Positions 21,469 through 30,773 of a stretch of DNA of 42,337 bases are shown piece after piece. Each line of letters opens with the position of its first letter. Within the stretch, counting starts at the first letter, position 1. Source of the stretch: Minisyncoccota bacterium. Lineage in GTDB: Bacteria; Patescibacteriota; Minisyncoccia; Phycocordibacterales; UBA12079. The stretch spans positions 1 to 42,337 of the forward strand of contig JAGMBS010000003.1 in assembly GCA_023129575.1 (NCBI GenBank), given 5' to 3'. Made by a program: the position numbers and the translations under genes. Below the pieces are notes generated by a model. That model did not search any database and was not told the DNA's origin. It worked only from the letters and a program-made list of their open reading frames with translations.

Positions 21469-22569
21469 ATGTCAATTTTAATTTTTATAATAGTTTTAGG
21501 GATATTGATTCTGGTTCATGAACTGGGACATTTTATTGTTGCCAAAAAAACTGGAATGTTAGTGGAAGAATTCGCGATCGGTTTTCCGCCCCGTCTGTTC
21601 AGTTTTCAAAAAGGGGAGACCAAATATTCTATCGGGCTTATTCCCCTCGGCGGATTTGTGAAGATATTCGGCGAGGATTATGCCATGGCAAACGCGCTTG
21701 ATGATGACAAGCGCGTTAGATGTTTTACAAATAAGCCAAAATGGGCGCAGGCCTTGGTGCTTGTCGCCGGCGTTTTTTTTAATCTTCTTTTGGCTTGGGG
21801 GCTTATTTCGGTTGGTTTTATGTCGGGCTTGCCGGTCTCGGTTAGCCAATTTACGGGAGAAACCATTGATAATCCGGAACTTATATTGGTTGATATTTTG
21901 CCGGACTCTCCGGCGGAAAAAGCCGGGTTGCAGGCGGGAGATATTATTTTATCGCTTGGAGTTGGCAAATCGGAATCTATCCAAGATTTTAAAAATAGCG
22001 CAAGTGCGACGAATTTTATCGCTTCGCGCGGCGGCCGGGAAATAGAGGTCTTGTATAAACGAGGCCCGGAAACATCTTTGGTTCATTTAACGCCCGAACA
22101 AGGAATAATAGAAAACAAATTTGCTATCGGTGTGTCTTTAGATGTAGTCGGGACGGTCAAATTTCCAATTCACCGCGCCTTTTGGGAAGGGCTTAAGGCG
22201 ACAATTTTTTGGACAAGCGCCACGGCGGCCGGCTTGTTCGGCTTTTTGCTGAGCGCTGTCACCGGTCAAGCCGATTTGTCCCAAATTTCAGGTCCGATTG
22301 GCATTATTTCTTTGGTGGGCAACGCTTTCCAATTTGGTTTTGTCTATTTGCTTAGTTTTGTCGCCATCATTTCAATAAATTTGGCGGTTATAAATTTAAT
22401 TCCCATTCCGGCCCTGGACGGCGGACGGCTTTTATTTGTTTTAATAGAGGCCGTTAAAGGTTCGCCCATTAAACCGCGGTTGGCAAACGCGCTTAATCTG
22501 GCGGGTTTCGCTTTTCTCATTTTGCTGATGATAATTATCACCGCCAGCGATGTGTTTAAACTTTTTTAA
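21469..22569 (+). CDS. rseP: RseP-type intramembrane zinc metalloprotease (site-2 protease)
   Basis: 'ILVHELGHFIVAKKTGMLVEEFAIGFPPRLFSF', PDZ 'PDSPAEKAGLQAGDIILSLG', 'INLIPIPALDGGRLLFVLIEAVKG'. Confidence 0.95.
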   Translation: MSILIFIIVLGILILVHELGHFIVAKKTGMLVEEFAIGFPPRLFSFQKGETKYSIGLIPLGGFVKIFGEDYAMANALDDDKRVRCFTNKPKWAQALVLVAGVFFNLLLAWGLISVGFMSGLPVSVSQFTGETIDNPELILVDILPDSPAEKAGLQAGDIILSLGVGKSESIQDFKNSASATNFIASRGGREIEVLYKRGPETSLVHLTPEQGIIENKFAIGVSLDVVGTVKFPIHRAFWEGLKATIFWTSATAAGLFGFLLSAVTGQADLSQISGPIGIISLVGNAFQFGFVYLLSFVAIISINLAVINLIPIPALDGGRLLFVLIEAVKGSPIKPRLANALNLAGFAFLILLMIIITASDVFKLF

Positions 22570-22578
22570 TTAGATATT

Positions 22579-22607
22579 TTGACCTGAACGATAGAATAGG
22601 TTATCAT
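22579..22607 (+). promoter_or_regulatory. Sigma70-like promoter for proS
   Basis: TTGACC-17 bp-TATCAT; ATG at 22615 is 7 nt after the -10. Confidence 0.55.
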
Positions 22608-22608
22608 T

Positions 22609-23847
22609 ATGGCAATGAAACAGAGCCGCTTATTTACAAAAACAAGAAAAGAAGCGCCCAAAGACGAGCTGGCAAAAAACGCTCAACTTTTAATCAGGGC
22701 GGGTTTTATTCATAAGGAAATGGCGGGGGTGTATTCTTATTTGCCTTTAGGGCTGAGAGTGATAAAAAAAATTGAAGAGATTGTCAGACGGGAAATGAAC
22801 GAAATTGGCGGGGTGGAATTGCAAACAACCGCCCTGCAAAAAAAAGAAGTTTGGGAAAAAACCAATCGCTGGGACGACGCAGTGGTGGATAATTGGTTCA
22901 AAACAAAATTGAAGAACGGGACGGAATTGGGCTTGGGCTTTACGCAGGAAGAGCCCTTGACCAACTTGATGACAAATTTTATTTCTTCCTATAAAAATTT
23001 GCCTGTTTTTGTTTATGATTTTCGGACGGTTTTCAGAAACGAAGAAAGGGCAAAATCGGGTTTGATAAGAGGGCGAGAATTTTATTGGAAAGCGTTGTAT
23101 TCTTTTTCCAAAAATGAGAACGAGCATAATGTTTTTTACGCGCGCGCCCAACAGGCCTATCAAAATATTTTTGAGAAAACAGGGCTGGGAGAGATTACTT
23201 TTTTAACTTTTGCTTCGGGCGGAACTTTTTCCAAATACTCCCACGAATATCAAACCATCGCGCCGGCCGGCGAAGACACCATTTATCTTTCCAAAGAAAA
23301 ACGAATTGCCGTTAACCAAGAGGTCTATACGGACGAGGTCTTAAGCGATTTGGGGCTGGCGAAAGACGAATTGACAAAAAGCAAAGCGATTGAAGTAGGC
23401 AATATTTTTCCCCTGCATTACCGATTTTCCGAACCCTTTGGCTTGCAATACAAAGATGAAAAGGGAGAAAAAAAATTGGTTTTTATGGGCAGTTATGGCT
23501 TGGGAATTTCCCGTTTGCTGGGGACGATTGTGGAAACATTAAGCGATGAAAAAGGCATTGTTTGGCCGGCGTCCGTCGCGCCGTTTAAAATTCATCTATT
23601 GAGTTTGGGGCAAAATGAAAAAGCGGAGGAAATTTATAAAAAATTAAAGGTGGCGGGCGCGGAAGTTTTGTATGATGACCGGGATATAACGGCCGGCGAG
23701 AAATTTGCGGAGGCCGATTTAATAGGTTTGCCTTATCGGGCTGTGGTTAGCGAAAAAACTGTGGCGGCCGGCGGAGCGGAATTAAAAAGAAGAAACGCGG
23801 AAAAATCAAAAATTGTCGGTCTGGAAGAATTGATAAAATTAAAATAG
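22609..23847 (+). CDS. proS: Prolyl-tRNA synthetase, short form lacking an obvious INS editing domain (start may be 22615)
   Basis: 'AGFIHKEMAGVYSYLPLGLRVIKKIEEIVRREMNEIGGVEL', 'VFRNEERAKSGLIRGREFYWKALYSFS', 'GSYGLGISRLLGTIVE', 'YDDRDITAGEKFAEADLIGLPYRAVVSEK'; 412 aa. Confidence 0.93.
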   Translation: MAMKQSRLFTKTRKEAPKDELAKNAQLLIRAGFIHKEMAGVYSYLPLGLRVIKKIEEIVRREMNEIGGVELQTTALQKKEVWEKTNRWDDAVVDNWFKTKLKNGTELGLGFTQEEPLTNLMTNFISSYKNLPVFVYDFRTVFRNEERAKSGLIRGREFYWKALYSFSKNENEHNVFYARAQQAYQNIFEKTGLGEITFLTFASGGTFSKYSHEYQTIAPAGEDTIYLSKEKRIAVNQEVYTDEVLSDLGLAKDELTKSKAIEVGNIFPLHYRFSEPFGLQYKDEKGEKKLVFMGSYGLGISRLLGTIVETLSDEKGIVWPASVAPFKIHLLSLGQNEKAEEIYKKLKVAGAEVLYDDRDITAGEKFAEADLIGLPYRAVVSEKTVAAGGAELKRRNAEKSKIVGLEELIKLK

Positions 23848-23875
23848 AAATAGTTTTCATTAAAATATCATTGCT

Positions 23876-24949
23876 ATGAATAAATTCATAAACAACGCAA
23901 AAAAGAAATTCAAAAATCTGTTTTCCAATGATATTGGAATTGATTTGGGGACGGCTAATACTTTGGTGTATGTGCAAGGCCGGGGAATTGTGTTGAATGA
24001 GCCCTCGGTGGTGGCTCTCAATGAAAAAACGGGGCGGGTGGTGGCGGTTGGCAGCCAGGCGCAAAAAATGATTGGCCGGACTCCCTCCCATATCACGGCC
24101 GTTCGTCCTCTGGTGGATGGGGTGATTTCCGATTTTGAAGTGACGGAAGAAATGATTGCTTATTTGATTAACAAATCGCAGGAAAACGCGAAAAAAATAA
24201 TCGGTCCGAGGGTGCTGGTAGGAGTGCCTTCCGGAATTACAAATGTTGAAACGCGCGCGGTGCGGGACGCGGTTATAAACACCGGCGCGCGGGAAGTGCG
24301 GATTGTGGAAGAGCCGATGGCGGCGGCGATTGGAAGCCGTTTGCCAATCAAAGACGCGGTGGGCAGTGTCGTAATTGATTTGGGCGGAGGAACATCCGAT
24401 ATTGCGGTTATTTCTTTGGGCGGGGTCGTCAATTCAAAAAATGTGCGGGTGGCGGGCGATAAGTTTAACGAGGACATTATTCAATATGTCAGAAATAAAT
24501 TTAAAATTTTAATCGGCGAGAAAACGGCTGAGCGACTCAAGATAGATATCGGCGCGGTTATTCCTTTGGAGGAGCCGTTGGAAACAACAATGCGGGGCAG
24601 GGACTTGGTTACCGGTTTGCCAAAAGAGGTAAAAATTAACGACGCGCATATTCGCAGGGCCATTTCTTCGTCTCTAATTATTTTATTGGACGCGATTAAA
24701 GAGGTTTTGGAAATGGCTCCGCCGGAAATAGTGTCCGATATTTTGAACAGAGGGGTTTATTTAACGGGAGGAGGGGCTTTATTAAAAAAATTGGATGTTC
24801 TTTTGAGCGATATAATAAAAGTTCCCGTTTATATTGTGGATGACCCTTTGACTTCGGTCGCGCGCGGAACGGGTATTATTTTAGCGGATTTAAACGAATT
24901 TGAAGAAATTCTTATTCAAAACGAAGATGGCGCGCCTCTTAAAGAATAA
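23876..24949 (+). CDS. mreB: Rod shape-determining protein MreB
   Basis: 'IGIDLGTANTLVYVQGRGIVLNEPSVVALN', 'VEEPMAAAIGSRLPIKDAVGSVVIDLGGGTSDIAVISLGG', 'LTGGGALLKKLD'. Confidence 0.97.
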   Translation: MNKFINNAKKKFKNLFSNDIGIDLGTANTLVYVQGRGIVLNEPSVVALNEKTGRVVAVGSQAQKMIGRTPSHITAVRPLVDGVISDFEVTEEMIAYLINKSQENAKKIIGPRVLVGVPSGITNVETRAVRDAVINTGAREVRIVEEPMAAAIGSRLPIKDAVGSVVIDLGGGTSDIAVISLGGVVNSKNVRVAGDKFNEDIIQYVRNKFKILIGEKTAERLKIDIGAVIPLEEPLETTMRGRDLVTGLPKEVKINDAHIRRAISSSLIILLDAIKEVLEMAPPEIVSDILNRGVYLTGGGALLKKLDVLLSDIIKVPVYIVDDPLTSVARGTGIILADLNEFEEILIQNEDGAPLKE

Positions 24950-25727
24950 CAGAAAAATAAAAATAGAGATAAGAAAAAAACTTTTTTTTACGGCTGTTGT
25001 ATTGTTGTTAATTTTGGCTTTTTGTTCGGGAACGATGTCTTTTTTGTCCGGACCTTTGCAGTTTGTCGGCCGCCCTATATGGAAAATTAAAAATTACTCC
25101 GTTGATTTTGTTTCCGAGCTCGGAGTTTTTTTTAAAACAAAGGAAAAATTAAGGGAAGAGAATAAAATTTTAAAAAATAAATTGGGAAAAGCCAATTTTC
25201 AATTATTTAACAGAAAAGCGCTGTTGGAAGAAAACATAAAATTAAAAGAAATATTGGGACGGAAAAACGAGGACTTTAAATTTATTTTGGCGAATGTTAT
25301 CGCCAAACCGAATTTATCGCCTTACGATTCTTTAATTTTAGACAGAGGGAGCCAAGACGGGGTTAAAAAAGGTAATAAAGTTTTGGCGGACGCCGATATT
25401 ATAATTGGTGAAATTGCAGAAATTTATAGCAAGACGTCCAAAGCCAAACTTTATTCTTTTCCGCGAGACACTTTAAATGTCGCGCTTGGCTTTGATAAAA
25501 TTTTTGCTCAAGCGGTCGGAAAAGGCGGCGGTAATTTTGAACTTAAATTGCCTCAAGGAACGCCTATCGCGTTGGGCGATTTGGTCACTTTACCGGAAAT
25601 GGGCTTGCTTGTTTTGGGGCGGGTGGAAGAAATAGATCTTCGCCCGGAAGATCCGTTCCAGACGGTTTTATTTAAAAGTCCGGTTAATATCTTTGAATTA
25701 AGATGGGTTCAAATTCTACAAGAATAA
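24927..25727 (+). CDS. mreC: Rod shape-determining protein MreC
   Basis: TM segment, coiled coil, 'ANVIAKPNLSPYDSLILDRGSQDGVKKGNKVLADADIIIGEIAEIYSKTSKAKLYS'. ATG at 24927 (MARLLKNNRK) overlaps the mreB 3' end. Confidence 0.9.
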   Translation: MARLLKNNRKIKIEIRKKLFFTAVVLLLILAFCSGTMSFLSGPLQFVGRPIWKIKNYSVDFVSELGVFFKTKEKLREENKILKNKLGKANFQLFNRKALLEENIKLKEILGRKNEDFKFILANVIAKPNLSPYDSLILDRGSQDGVKKGNKVLADADIIIGEIAEIYSKTSKAKLYSFPRDTLNVALGFDKIFAQAVGKGGGNFELKLPQGTPIALGDLVTLPEMGLLVLGRVEEIDLRPEDPFQTVLFKSPVNIFELRWVQILQE

Positions 25728-25972
25728 TCGCAGTTGTCTTGTTGCTTTTAAGCGTTTTTGTTTTGCCCTGGTGGTTGCTGGTTATTTTCGCTGCGGTCTT
25801 ATTTTTTTATTACGCGCCCTTTTTTGAGGGTTTGGCCATAGGATTAATCGCCGATTTGCTTTATTCCGTTCCGAGAGAAATCTTTTGGGATTTGCCGATA
25901 TTTTTTGTTTGCTTTCTTATCTGTTTTTTGTTATGTAAAATAGTCCATAAACAATTAAGAATTAGTAATTAG
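25703..25972 (+). CDS. Small membrane protein, MreD-like
   Basis: Position between mreC and mrdA; 'FFEGLAIGLIADLLYSVPREIFWDLPIFFVCFLICFLL' hydrophobic. Confidence 0.6.
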   Translation: MGSNSTRIIAVVLLLLSVFVLPWWLLVIFAAVLFFYYAPFFEGLAIGLIADLLYSVPREIFWDLPIFFVCFLICFLLCKIVHKQLRISN

Positions 25973-26007
25973 CAATTAGAGATTAGAGATTAGGTAATTA
26001 GTTTTTA

Positions 26008-26036
26008 GGAAAAAATTGGCAAAGCCAATTTTTTCC
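26008..26036. repeat. 29-bp palindrome, 13-bp arms with 3-nt loop
   Basis: GGAAAAAATTGGC-AAA-GCCAATTTTTTCC, in the spacer before mrdA. Confidence 0.85.
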
Positions 26037-26055
26037 TCTAATCACTTAAATCATT

Positions 26056-27750
26056 ATGTTTTTTCATAAACATCACAATAAAAGAGGAGAAGAAATTGCT
26101 CCGGACGATATTTTTTTAGATTCCAGCAATCTGCCTGATTTTGACACCGACCAGTTTGAAGGACGGCTGGAAAAAACTATTTCAAGAAAAACCGTTATTT
26201 TTGTCGGTTGTTTTTTTGCTTTGCTGTTGGTTCTCTGCCTTGTTAGAGTGGGCAATTTGCAATTAAAACAAGGGGAAAATTATTTGGCGAGAAGCGAAAA
26301 TAATCGTCTGCAACATTCAATTATATTTTCGGAAAGAGGAGTGATTTATGACAGAAACGGCGAAGAACTTGCCCGGAATTCTTTTTCCAAAGAGAATCAG
26401 CGAGATTTTTTCAGAAGGGAATATTCTGAATATAGCGGATTGGCGCATATTCTTGGTTATGTCAGTTATCCTAAAAAAGACAGTTCCGGAAATTATTATC
26501 AGGATAAATATATCGGAAAAAGCGGAGTGGAAAGTTTTTTTAATGAAAAATTAAGTGGCGCGAACGGGCTAAAAATTGTTGAAAAAAACGCTTTGCTTGA
26601 GATTAAATCGGAATCAACCATCCAGCCGTCCAAAACCGGAGAGAGTGTGACGCTTTCTATTGACGCGCGCGTTCAAAATGTTTTTTACGGTTTTATTTCT
26701 GATTTGGCGCGCCGGGTCGGTTTTAACGGAGGAGCGGGAGTAATAATGGATGTCCGAAACGGCGAAATTTTAGCTTTGGTCAATTATCCGGAATACGACC
26801 TCAAAATAATCTCTGACGGGGAAAATAAAAAAGTCATTGAAAAATACATCAGAGACGAAAACAAGCCCTTTTTAAATCGGGCGACTATGGGACTTTACAC
26901 GCCCGGCTCCATTGTAAAGCCCTTTTTGGCTCTCGGGGCGCTTAATGAAAAAATTATCAGTCCGACGCAACAGATATTATCCACCGGTTCCATTGTCATC
27001 CCTAATCCGTATTTTCCGAAAGAAAAATCAATTTTTAAGGATTGGAAAGCGCATGGCTGGGTTGATCTGAAAGACGCTCTGGCTGTTTCTTCCAATGTGT
27101 ATTTTTACGAGATTGGGGGCGGTTATGAAAAACAGAAAGGATTGGGTATTAAAAATATAAACAAATATATTAAACTTTTTGGTTTTAATGAAGAGTCCGG
27201 CATAGAAGCGTTTATCGAGGAAAGAGGAATTGTCCCCAATCCCGAATGGAAAGCGAAAATGTTTAACGGAGAAATATGGCGAATCGGCGACACTTATCAT
27301 ACCGCCATCGGCCAATATGGTTTTCAGGTGACGCCTTTGCAAGTCGCGCGCGCGATGGGCGCGCTTGCCAATAATGGCCGGCTTCTCCGCCCGACTATTA
27401 TATTGGGCAGAGGTAATGCCAAGAGTTATAAAAATATCGCCATCGAAGACGAGTATTTTCAAATTGTCAAAGACGGTTTGCGGCAGGCGGTTACGGCTGG
27501 AACAGCGCAAGGATTGAATTTGCCTTTTATAAAAGTGTCGGCTAAAACGGGCACGGCGGAAAGAGGAACGGCGAAGAAAAAAGTTAATTCTTGGATAACC
27601 GGTTTTTTTCCGTCTGACGCCCCGCGTTACGCGTTTGTGGTGTTGATGGAAGAAGGGCCCCAAGAAAATCAAATTGGCGGATTGTTTGTTTTCCGCCAAC
27701 TTTTGAAATGGATGCGGATTAATACGCCGGAGTATTTAACAGGTGCGTAA
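26056..27750 (+). CDS. mrdA: Penicillin-binding protein 2 (peptidoglycan transpeptidase)
   Basis: 'SERGVIYDRNGEELARN', 'GVESFFNEKLSGANGLK', 'LYTPGSIVKPFLALGAL' (SxxK), 'VSSNVYFYEIGGG' (SxN), 'VSAKTGTAERG' (KTG). Confidence 0.93.
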   Translation: MFFHKHHNKRGEEIAPDDIFLDSSNLPDFDTDQFEGRLEKTISRKTVIFVGCFFALLLVLCLVRVGNLQLKQGENYLARSENNRLQHSIIFSERGVIYDRNGEELARNSFSKENQRDFFRREYSEYSGLAHILGYVSYPKKDSSGNYYQDKYIGKSGVESFFNEKLSGANGLKIVEKNALLEIKSESTIQPSKTGESVTLSIDARVQNVFYGFISDLARRVGFNGGAGVIMDVRNGEILALVNYPEYDLKIISDGENKKVIEKYIRDENKPFLNRATMGLYTPGSIVKPFLALGALNEKIISPTQQILSTGSIVIPNPYFPKEKSIFKDWKAHGWVDLKDALAVSSNVYFYEIGGGYEKQKGLGIKNINKYIKLFGFNEESGIEAFIEERGIVPNPEWKAKMFNGEIWRIGDTYHTAIGQYGFQVTPLQVARAMGALANNGRLLRPTIILGRGNAKSYKNIAIEDEYFQIVKDGLRQAVTAGTAQGLNLPFIKVSAKTGTAERGTAKKKVNSWITGFFPSDAPRYAFVVLMEEGPQENQIGGLFVFRQLLKWMRINTPEYLTGA

Positions 27751-27828
27751 AGGATGTTCAAGGACAAAGTTTAAGTCTTTGATAAGAAGATTTTAATTTT
27801 GAATTTAAAATTTTTGCTTAATTATTCC

Positions 27829-27947
27829 AAAATCCAAATTATTTCAAATTACTCAAATTAAATTCAAATGACAAAATCCAAAACACAATTTGACATTTGA
27901 ACTTTGGACTTGATTTGAAACAATTTGAGTTTTGGATTTTGAAATTT
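27829..27947. repeat. MITE-like imperfect inverted repeat, copy B
   Basis: AAAATCCAAATTATTTCAAATTACTCAAATTAAATTCAAATGACAAAATCC...TTTTGGATTTTGAAATTT; close relative of 21341-21458. Confidence 0.8.
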
Positions 27948-27957
27948 GTGCATAGGT

Positions 27958-27986
27958 TTGTCTTTTGTTCTTAGATATATTAGAAT
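27958..27986 (+). promoter_or_regulatory. Sigma70-like promoter for greA
   Basis: TTGTCT-17 bp-TAGAAT; ATG at 27994 is 7 nt after the -10. Confidence 0.5.
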
Positions 27987-27993
27987 AGGCGTT

Positions 27994-28461
27994 ATGGAAA
28001 TTGAAAAAGAATATTTAACAAAGAAAAAATATGAAGAACTCGGCGGGGAACTTGAATGGCTTAAAACTACTCGCCGGCAGGAATTGGCCGGCCGTTTGAA
28101 GGAAGCTTTGTCTTTGGGCGATTTGAGCGAGAACGCGGAGTATCATCAGGCGAGAGAAGACCAGGCCAATGCTGAGAAACGCATCAGGGAAATAGAAACG
28201 ATTTTAAGAAATGTGGCTATTGTTGAGGGAAGTAGTTTTGACAAAATCGCCGTCGGAGCAACCGTAACGATTCAACCAAAGGGGAAAAAAGACAAAGTCC
28301 AATATTCAATTGTTGGCAGCCAAGAAGCGGATATGGCGAAAAATAAAATTTCAGTCGCTTCGCCGTTGGTGCAGGCGATGTTGGGCAAGAAAACAGGCGA
28401 TTCATTTTTTTTCGAGTCGCCCCAGGGTATTAAAAATTATAAAATAATTGAGATTAAGTAA
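27994..28461 (+). CDS. greA: Transcription elongation factor GreA
   Basis: 'YLTKKKYEELGGELEWLKTTRRQELAGRLKEALSLGDLSENAEYHQAREDQ', 'GSQEADMAKNKISVASPLVQAMLGKKTGD'. ATG 27994 preferred over upstream start. Confidence 0.95.
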   Translation: MEIEKEYLTKKKYEELGGELEWLKTTRRQELAGRLKEALSLGDLSENAEYHQAREDQANAEKRIREIETILRNVAIVEGSSFDKIAVGATVTIQPKGKKDKVQYSIVGSQEADMAKNKISVASPLVQAMLGKKTGDSFFFESPQGIKNYKIIEIK

Positions 28462-28492
28462 AAAATGGAGGGTGGAAAGTGGAGGGTGGAAA

Positions 28493-28524
28493 GTGAAAAA
28501 AATTTGCTCTGCGAATTTTTTCAC
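28493..28524. repeat. Near-perfect hairpin in the greA-lysS spacer
   Basis: GTGAAAAAAATTTGC-TCT-GCGAATTTTTTCAC within larger GGAGGGTGGAAAGT / ACATTCTACGCTCCACATTCTAC inverted flanks. Confidence 0.7.
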
Positions 28525-28561
28525 TACATTCTACGCTCCACATTCTACATACTAAATTATT

Positions 28562-30007
28562 ATGGCTTCTTTAGATGAAATCCGTCAAACACGCTTGGAA
28601 AAAAAAGCGAAATTGGAAAAAAACGGCGTCAATCCGTATCCGTCCACGGTTGATTTTGATTGTCCCCTGCAAGAAGCTTTAGCGGGTTTTTCAGAAGGGC
28701 GGGAAATTAAAGTGGTCGGCCGAATAATGTCTTTGCGTTCGCAGGGCGCTTTGGTTTTTTTTGATTTGAACGACGGAACCGAAAAAATGCAGGCGCTGTT
28801 GAAAAAAGCGGCTGTCTCGGAGAAAAATTTTCAACTCTTTTCCGAAACGGTTGATATTGGCGATTTTATTTCCGTCCAAGGGAAAATGTTTCTTACCAAA
28901 AAGGGCGAAAAAACAGTGGCCGTATCCGAATGGCGAATGCTCGCTAAAAGTTTGCGGCCTTTGCCGGAAAAATGGCACGGCATTAAAGACACCGAAGAAA
29001 GATACAGAAAAAGATATTTGGATATTTTATTTAATCCTAAAGTGCGCGAAATGATAGAAAAAAAAGCGGTGTTCTGGAATGCGGTCAGGGAATTTCATAT
29101 TGGGCAAGGATTCTTGGAAGTAACTACGCCTGTTCTTGAAAACACGGTTGGAGGAGCGGACGCGCGGCCTTTTGTTACTCATCATAATGCGTTAGATATG
29201 GATGTCTATCTTCGCATTTCTGCTGGCGAACTTTGGCAAAAGCGTTTGATAATTGCTGGTTTTGAGAAAACTTTTGAAATTGGACGGATTTTCAGAAACG
29301 AAGGAATGTCAGCAGAGCATTCACAAGATTACACTCAGTGTGAGGCTTATTGGGCTTATAGTGATTATAAAGATATGTATAAATTCCTTCGTGATTGTTA
29401 TTGTTATGTAGCAGAGAAAACATTTGGCACTTTGAAGTTCGAAATCGGAAAATTTAAAGTAGATTTAGGGGGAAATTGGCCATTGCTTGATTATAAAAAG
29501 GAAGTGGAAAGACAAACCGGCATAAATATCTGGGAAGATGATTCTGAAAAAATAATTAAAAAATTAGAACAACTCAAAATAAAATTTGACACTGCTGACA
29601 AGGGAAGATTGGTTGATATTCTTTGGAAATACTGCCGGAAAAATATTGAAGGACCAGCCATTCTTGTTAATGAACCAAAAATAACATCTCCTTTGGCCAA
29701 GATTTCACCAGACAATCCAGAGACTGTAATGAGATTCCATTTTATCATTGCCGGTTCTGAGGTGGGGCAGGGTTATAGTGAACTTAACGATCCAATTGAT
29801 CAAAAAGAAAGATTTCAAATTCAACAAAATTTGCGGGATGCTGGAGATGAAGAAGCCCAAATGATGGATGAAGAGTTTGTTGAAGCGCTGGAATATGGCA
29901 TGCCGCCAACTTCTGGTCACGGATTTAGCGAGCGGCTCTTTTGGATTTTATCGGATATCTCCGCCCGCGAAGGCGCTCTTTTCCCTTTAATGAGACCTAA
30001 AGAATAG
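28562..30007 (+). CDS. lysS: Lysyl-tRNA synthetase, class II
   Basis: OB-fold 'VVGRIMSLRSQGALVFFDLNDGTEKMQALLKK', 'RYRKRYLDILFNPKVREMIEKKAVFWNAVREF', 'FEIGRIFRNEGMSAEHSQDYTQCEAYWAY', 'YGMPPTSGHGFSERLFWIL'. Confidence 0.93.
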   Translation: MASLDEIRQTRLEKKAKLEKNGVNPYPSTVDFDCPLQEALAGFSEGREIKVVGRIMSLRSQGALVFFDLNDGTEKMQALLKKAAVSEKNFQLFSETVDIGDFISVQGKMFLTKKGEKTVAVSEWRMLAKSLRPLPEKWHGIKDTEERYRKRYLDILFNPKVREMIEKKAVFWNAVREFHIGQGFLEVTTPVLENTVGGADARPFVTHHNALDMDVYLRISAGELWQKRLIIAGFEKTFEIGRIFRNEGMSAEHSQDYTQCEAYWAYSDYKDMYKFLRDCYCYVAEKTFGTLKFEIGKFKVDLGGNWPLLDYKKEVERQTGINIWEDDSEKIIKKLEQLKIKFDTADKGRLVDILWKYCRKNIEGPAILVNEPKITSPLAKISPDNPETVMRFHFIIAGSEVGQGYSELNDPIDQKERFQIQQNLRDAGDEEAQMMDEEFVEALEYGMPPTSGHGFSERLFWILSDISAREGALFPLMRPKE

Positions 30008-30081
30008 ATTTTCAGTTATTGCTTGGACGAAGCAACCGGGATATCTTGATTTTAATTGCTGTTTTTGTTAGTATATCGTTT

Positions 30082-30531
30082 ATGTTAAAAATAAGATTGC
30101 AAAGAGTCGGCAAGAAAAATGATCCTTCCTTTAGAATTGTCTTAACCGATGTCAGACAAGGGCCCAAAAGCGGCAAATTTATAGAAAATTTGGGTTTTTA
30201 CGACGCCATCAGAAAAATTAAACAGATAAAAAAAGAACGGGTTCAATATTGGATCGCGAACGGCGCGCGGGTTTCCGGTACGGTTCATAATATCTTGGTC
30301 GGCGAAAAAATAATCGCGGGCAAAAAAATAAATGTTCTCCCTAAAAAAACTCCGTTGGAAAAGAAAATTGAAAAAACAGAAAAAAAAGCCGCCTCCTTGG
30401 CAACTCCTTTAGAAGGCGAGCAAGAAAAAACAAAAGAAAAAGAAGAGATAATTGAGAAAACAAAGGAGAAATCGCCGGAAAAGCCGCAAGAAACAAAGAA
30501 AGTTGAAGAAAATAAAGCAAAAACAGAATAG
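30082..30531 (+). CDS. rpsP: 30S ribosomal protein S16 with Lys/Glu-rich C-terminal tail
   Basis: 'MLKIRLQRVGKKNDPSFRIVLTDVRQGPKSGKFIENLGFYDAIRKIKQIKKERVQYWIANGARVSGTVHNIL'; ATG at 30082. Confidence 0.95.
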   Translation: MLKIRLQRVGKKNDPSFRIVLTDVRQGPKSGKFIENLGFYDAIRKIKQIKKERVQYWIANGARVSGTVHNILVGEKIIAGKKINVLPKKTPLEKKIEKTEKKAASLATPLEGEQEKTKEKEEIIEKTKEKSPEKPQETKKVEENKAKTE

Positions 30532-30546
30532 AAATTATTAAAAGCA

Positions 30547-30575
30547 TTGACAGATTAAATAAAATGGTCTAAACT
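30547..30575 (+). promoter_or_regulatory. Sigma70-like promoter for rpoB with long leader
   Basis: TTGACA-17 bp-TAAACT, about 200 nt before the rpoB ATG (30774). Confidence 0.55.
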
Positions 30576-30773
30576 GCATTTTAACTTTGATTGAGTTGCG
30601 GTTTTAAGTTTAGATTTTAGACATTAAGTTTAATATATTAATAATATATTTGTATTATTACAAAATATGCCTTCCAAAGGTGGCGCGGTGTTTTTGTTGT
30701 TTTATTCCATTTTTTAAGAATGGAAGGAATTTTTAGGGGCTTTTTTAATATTTAAGGGCGAAGATAATTTTCT

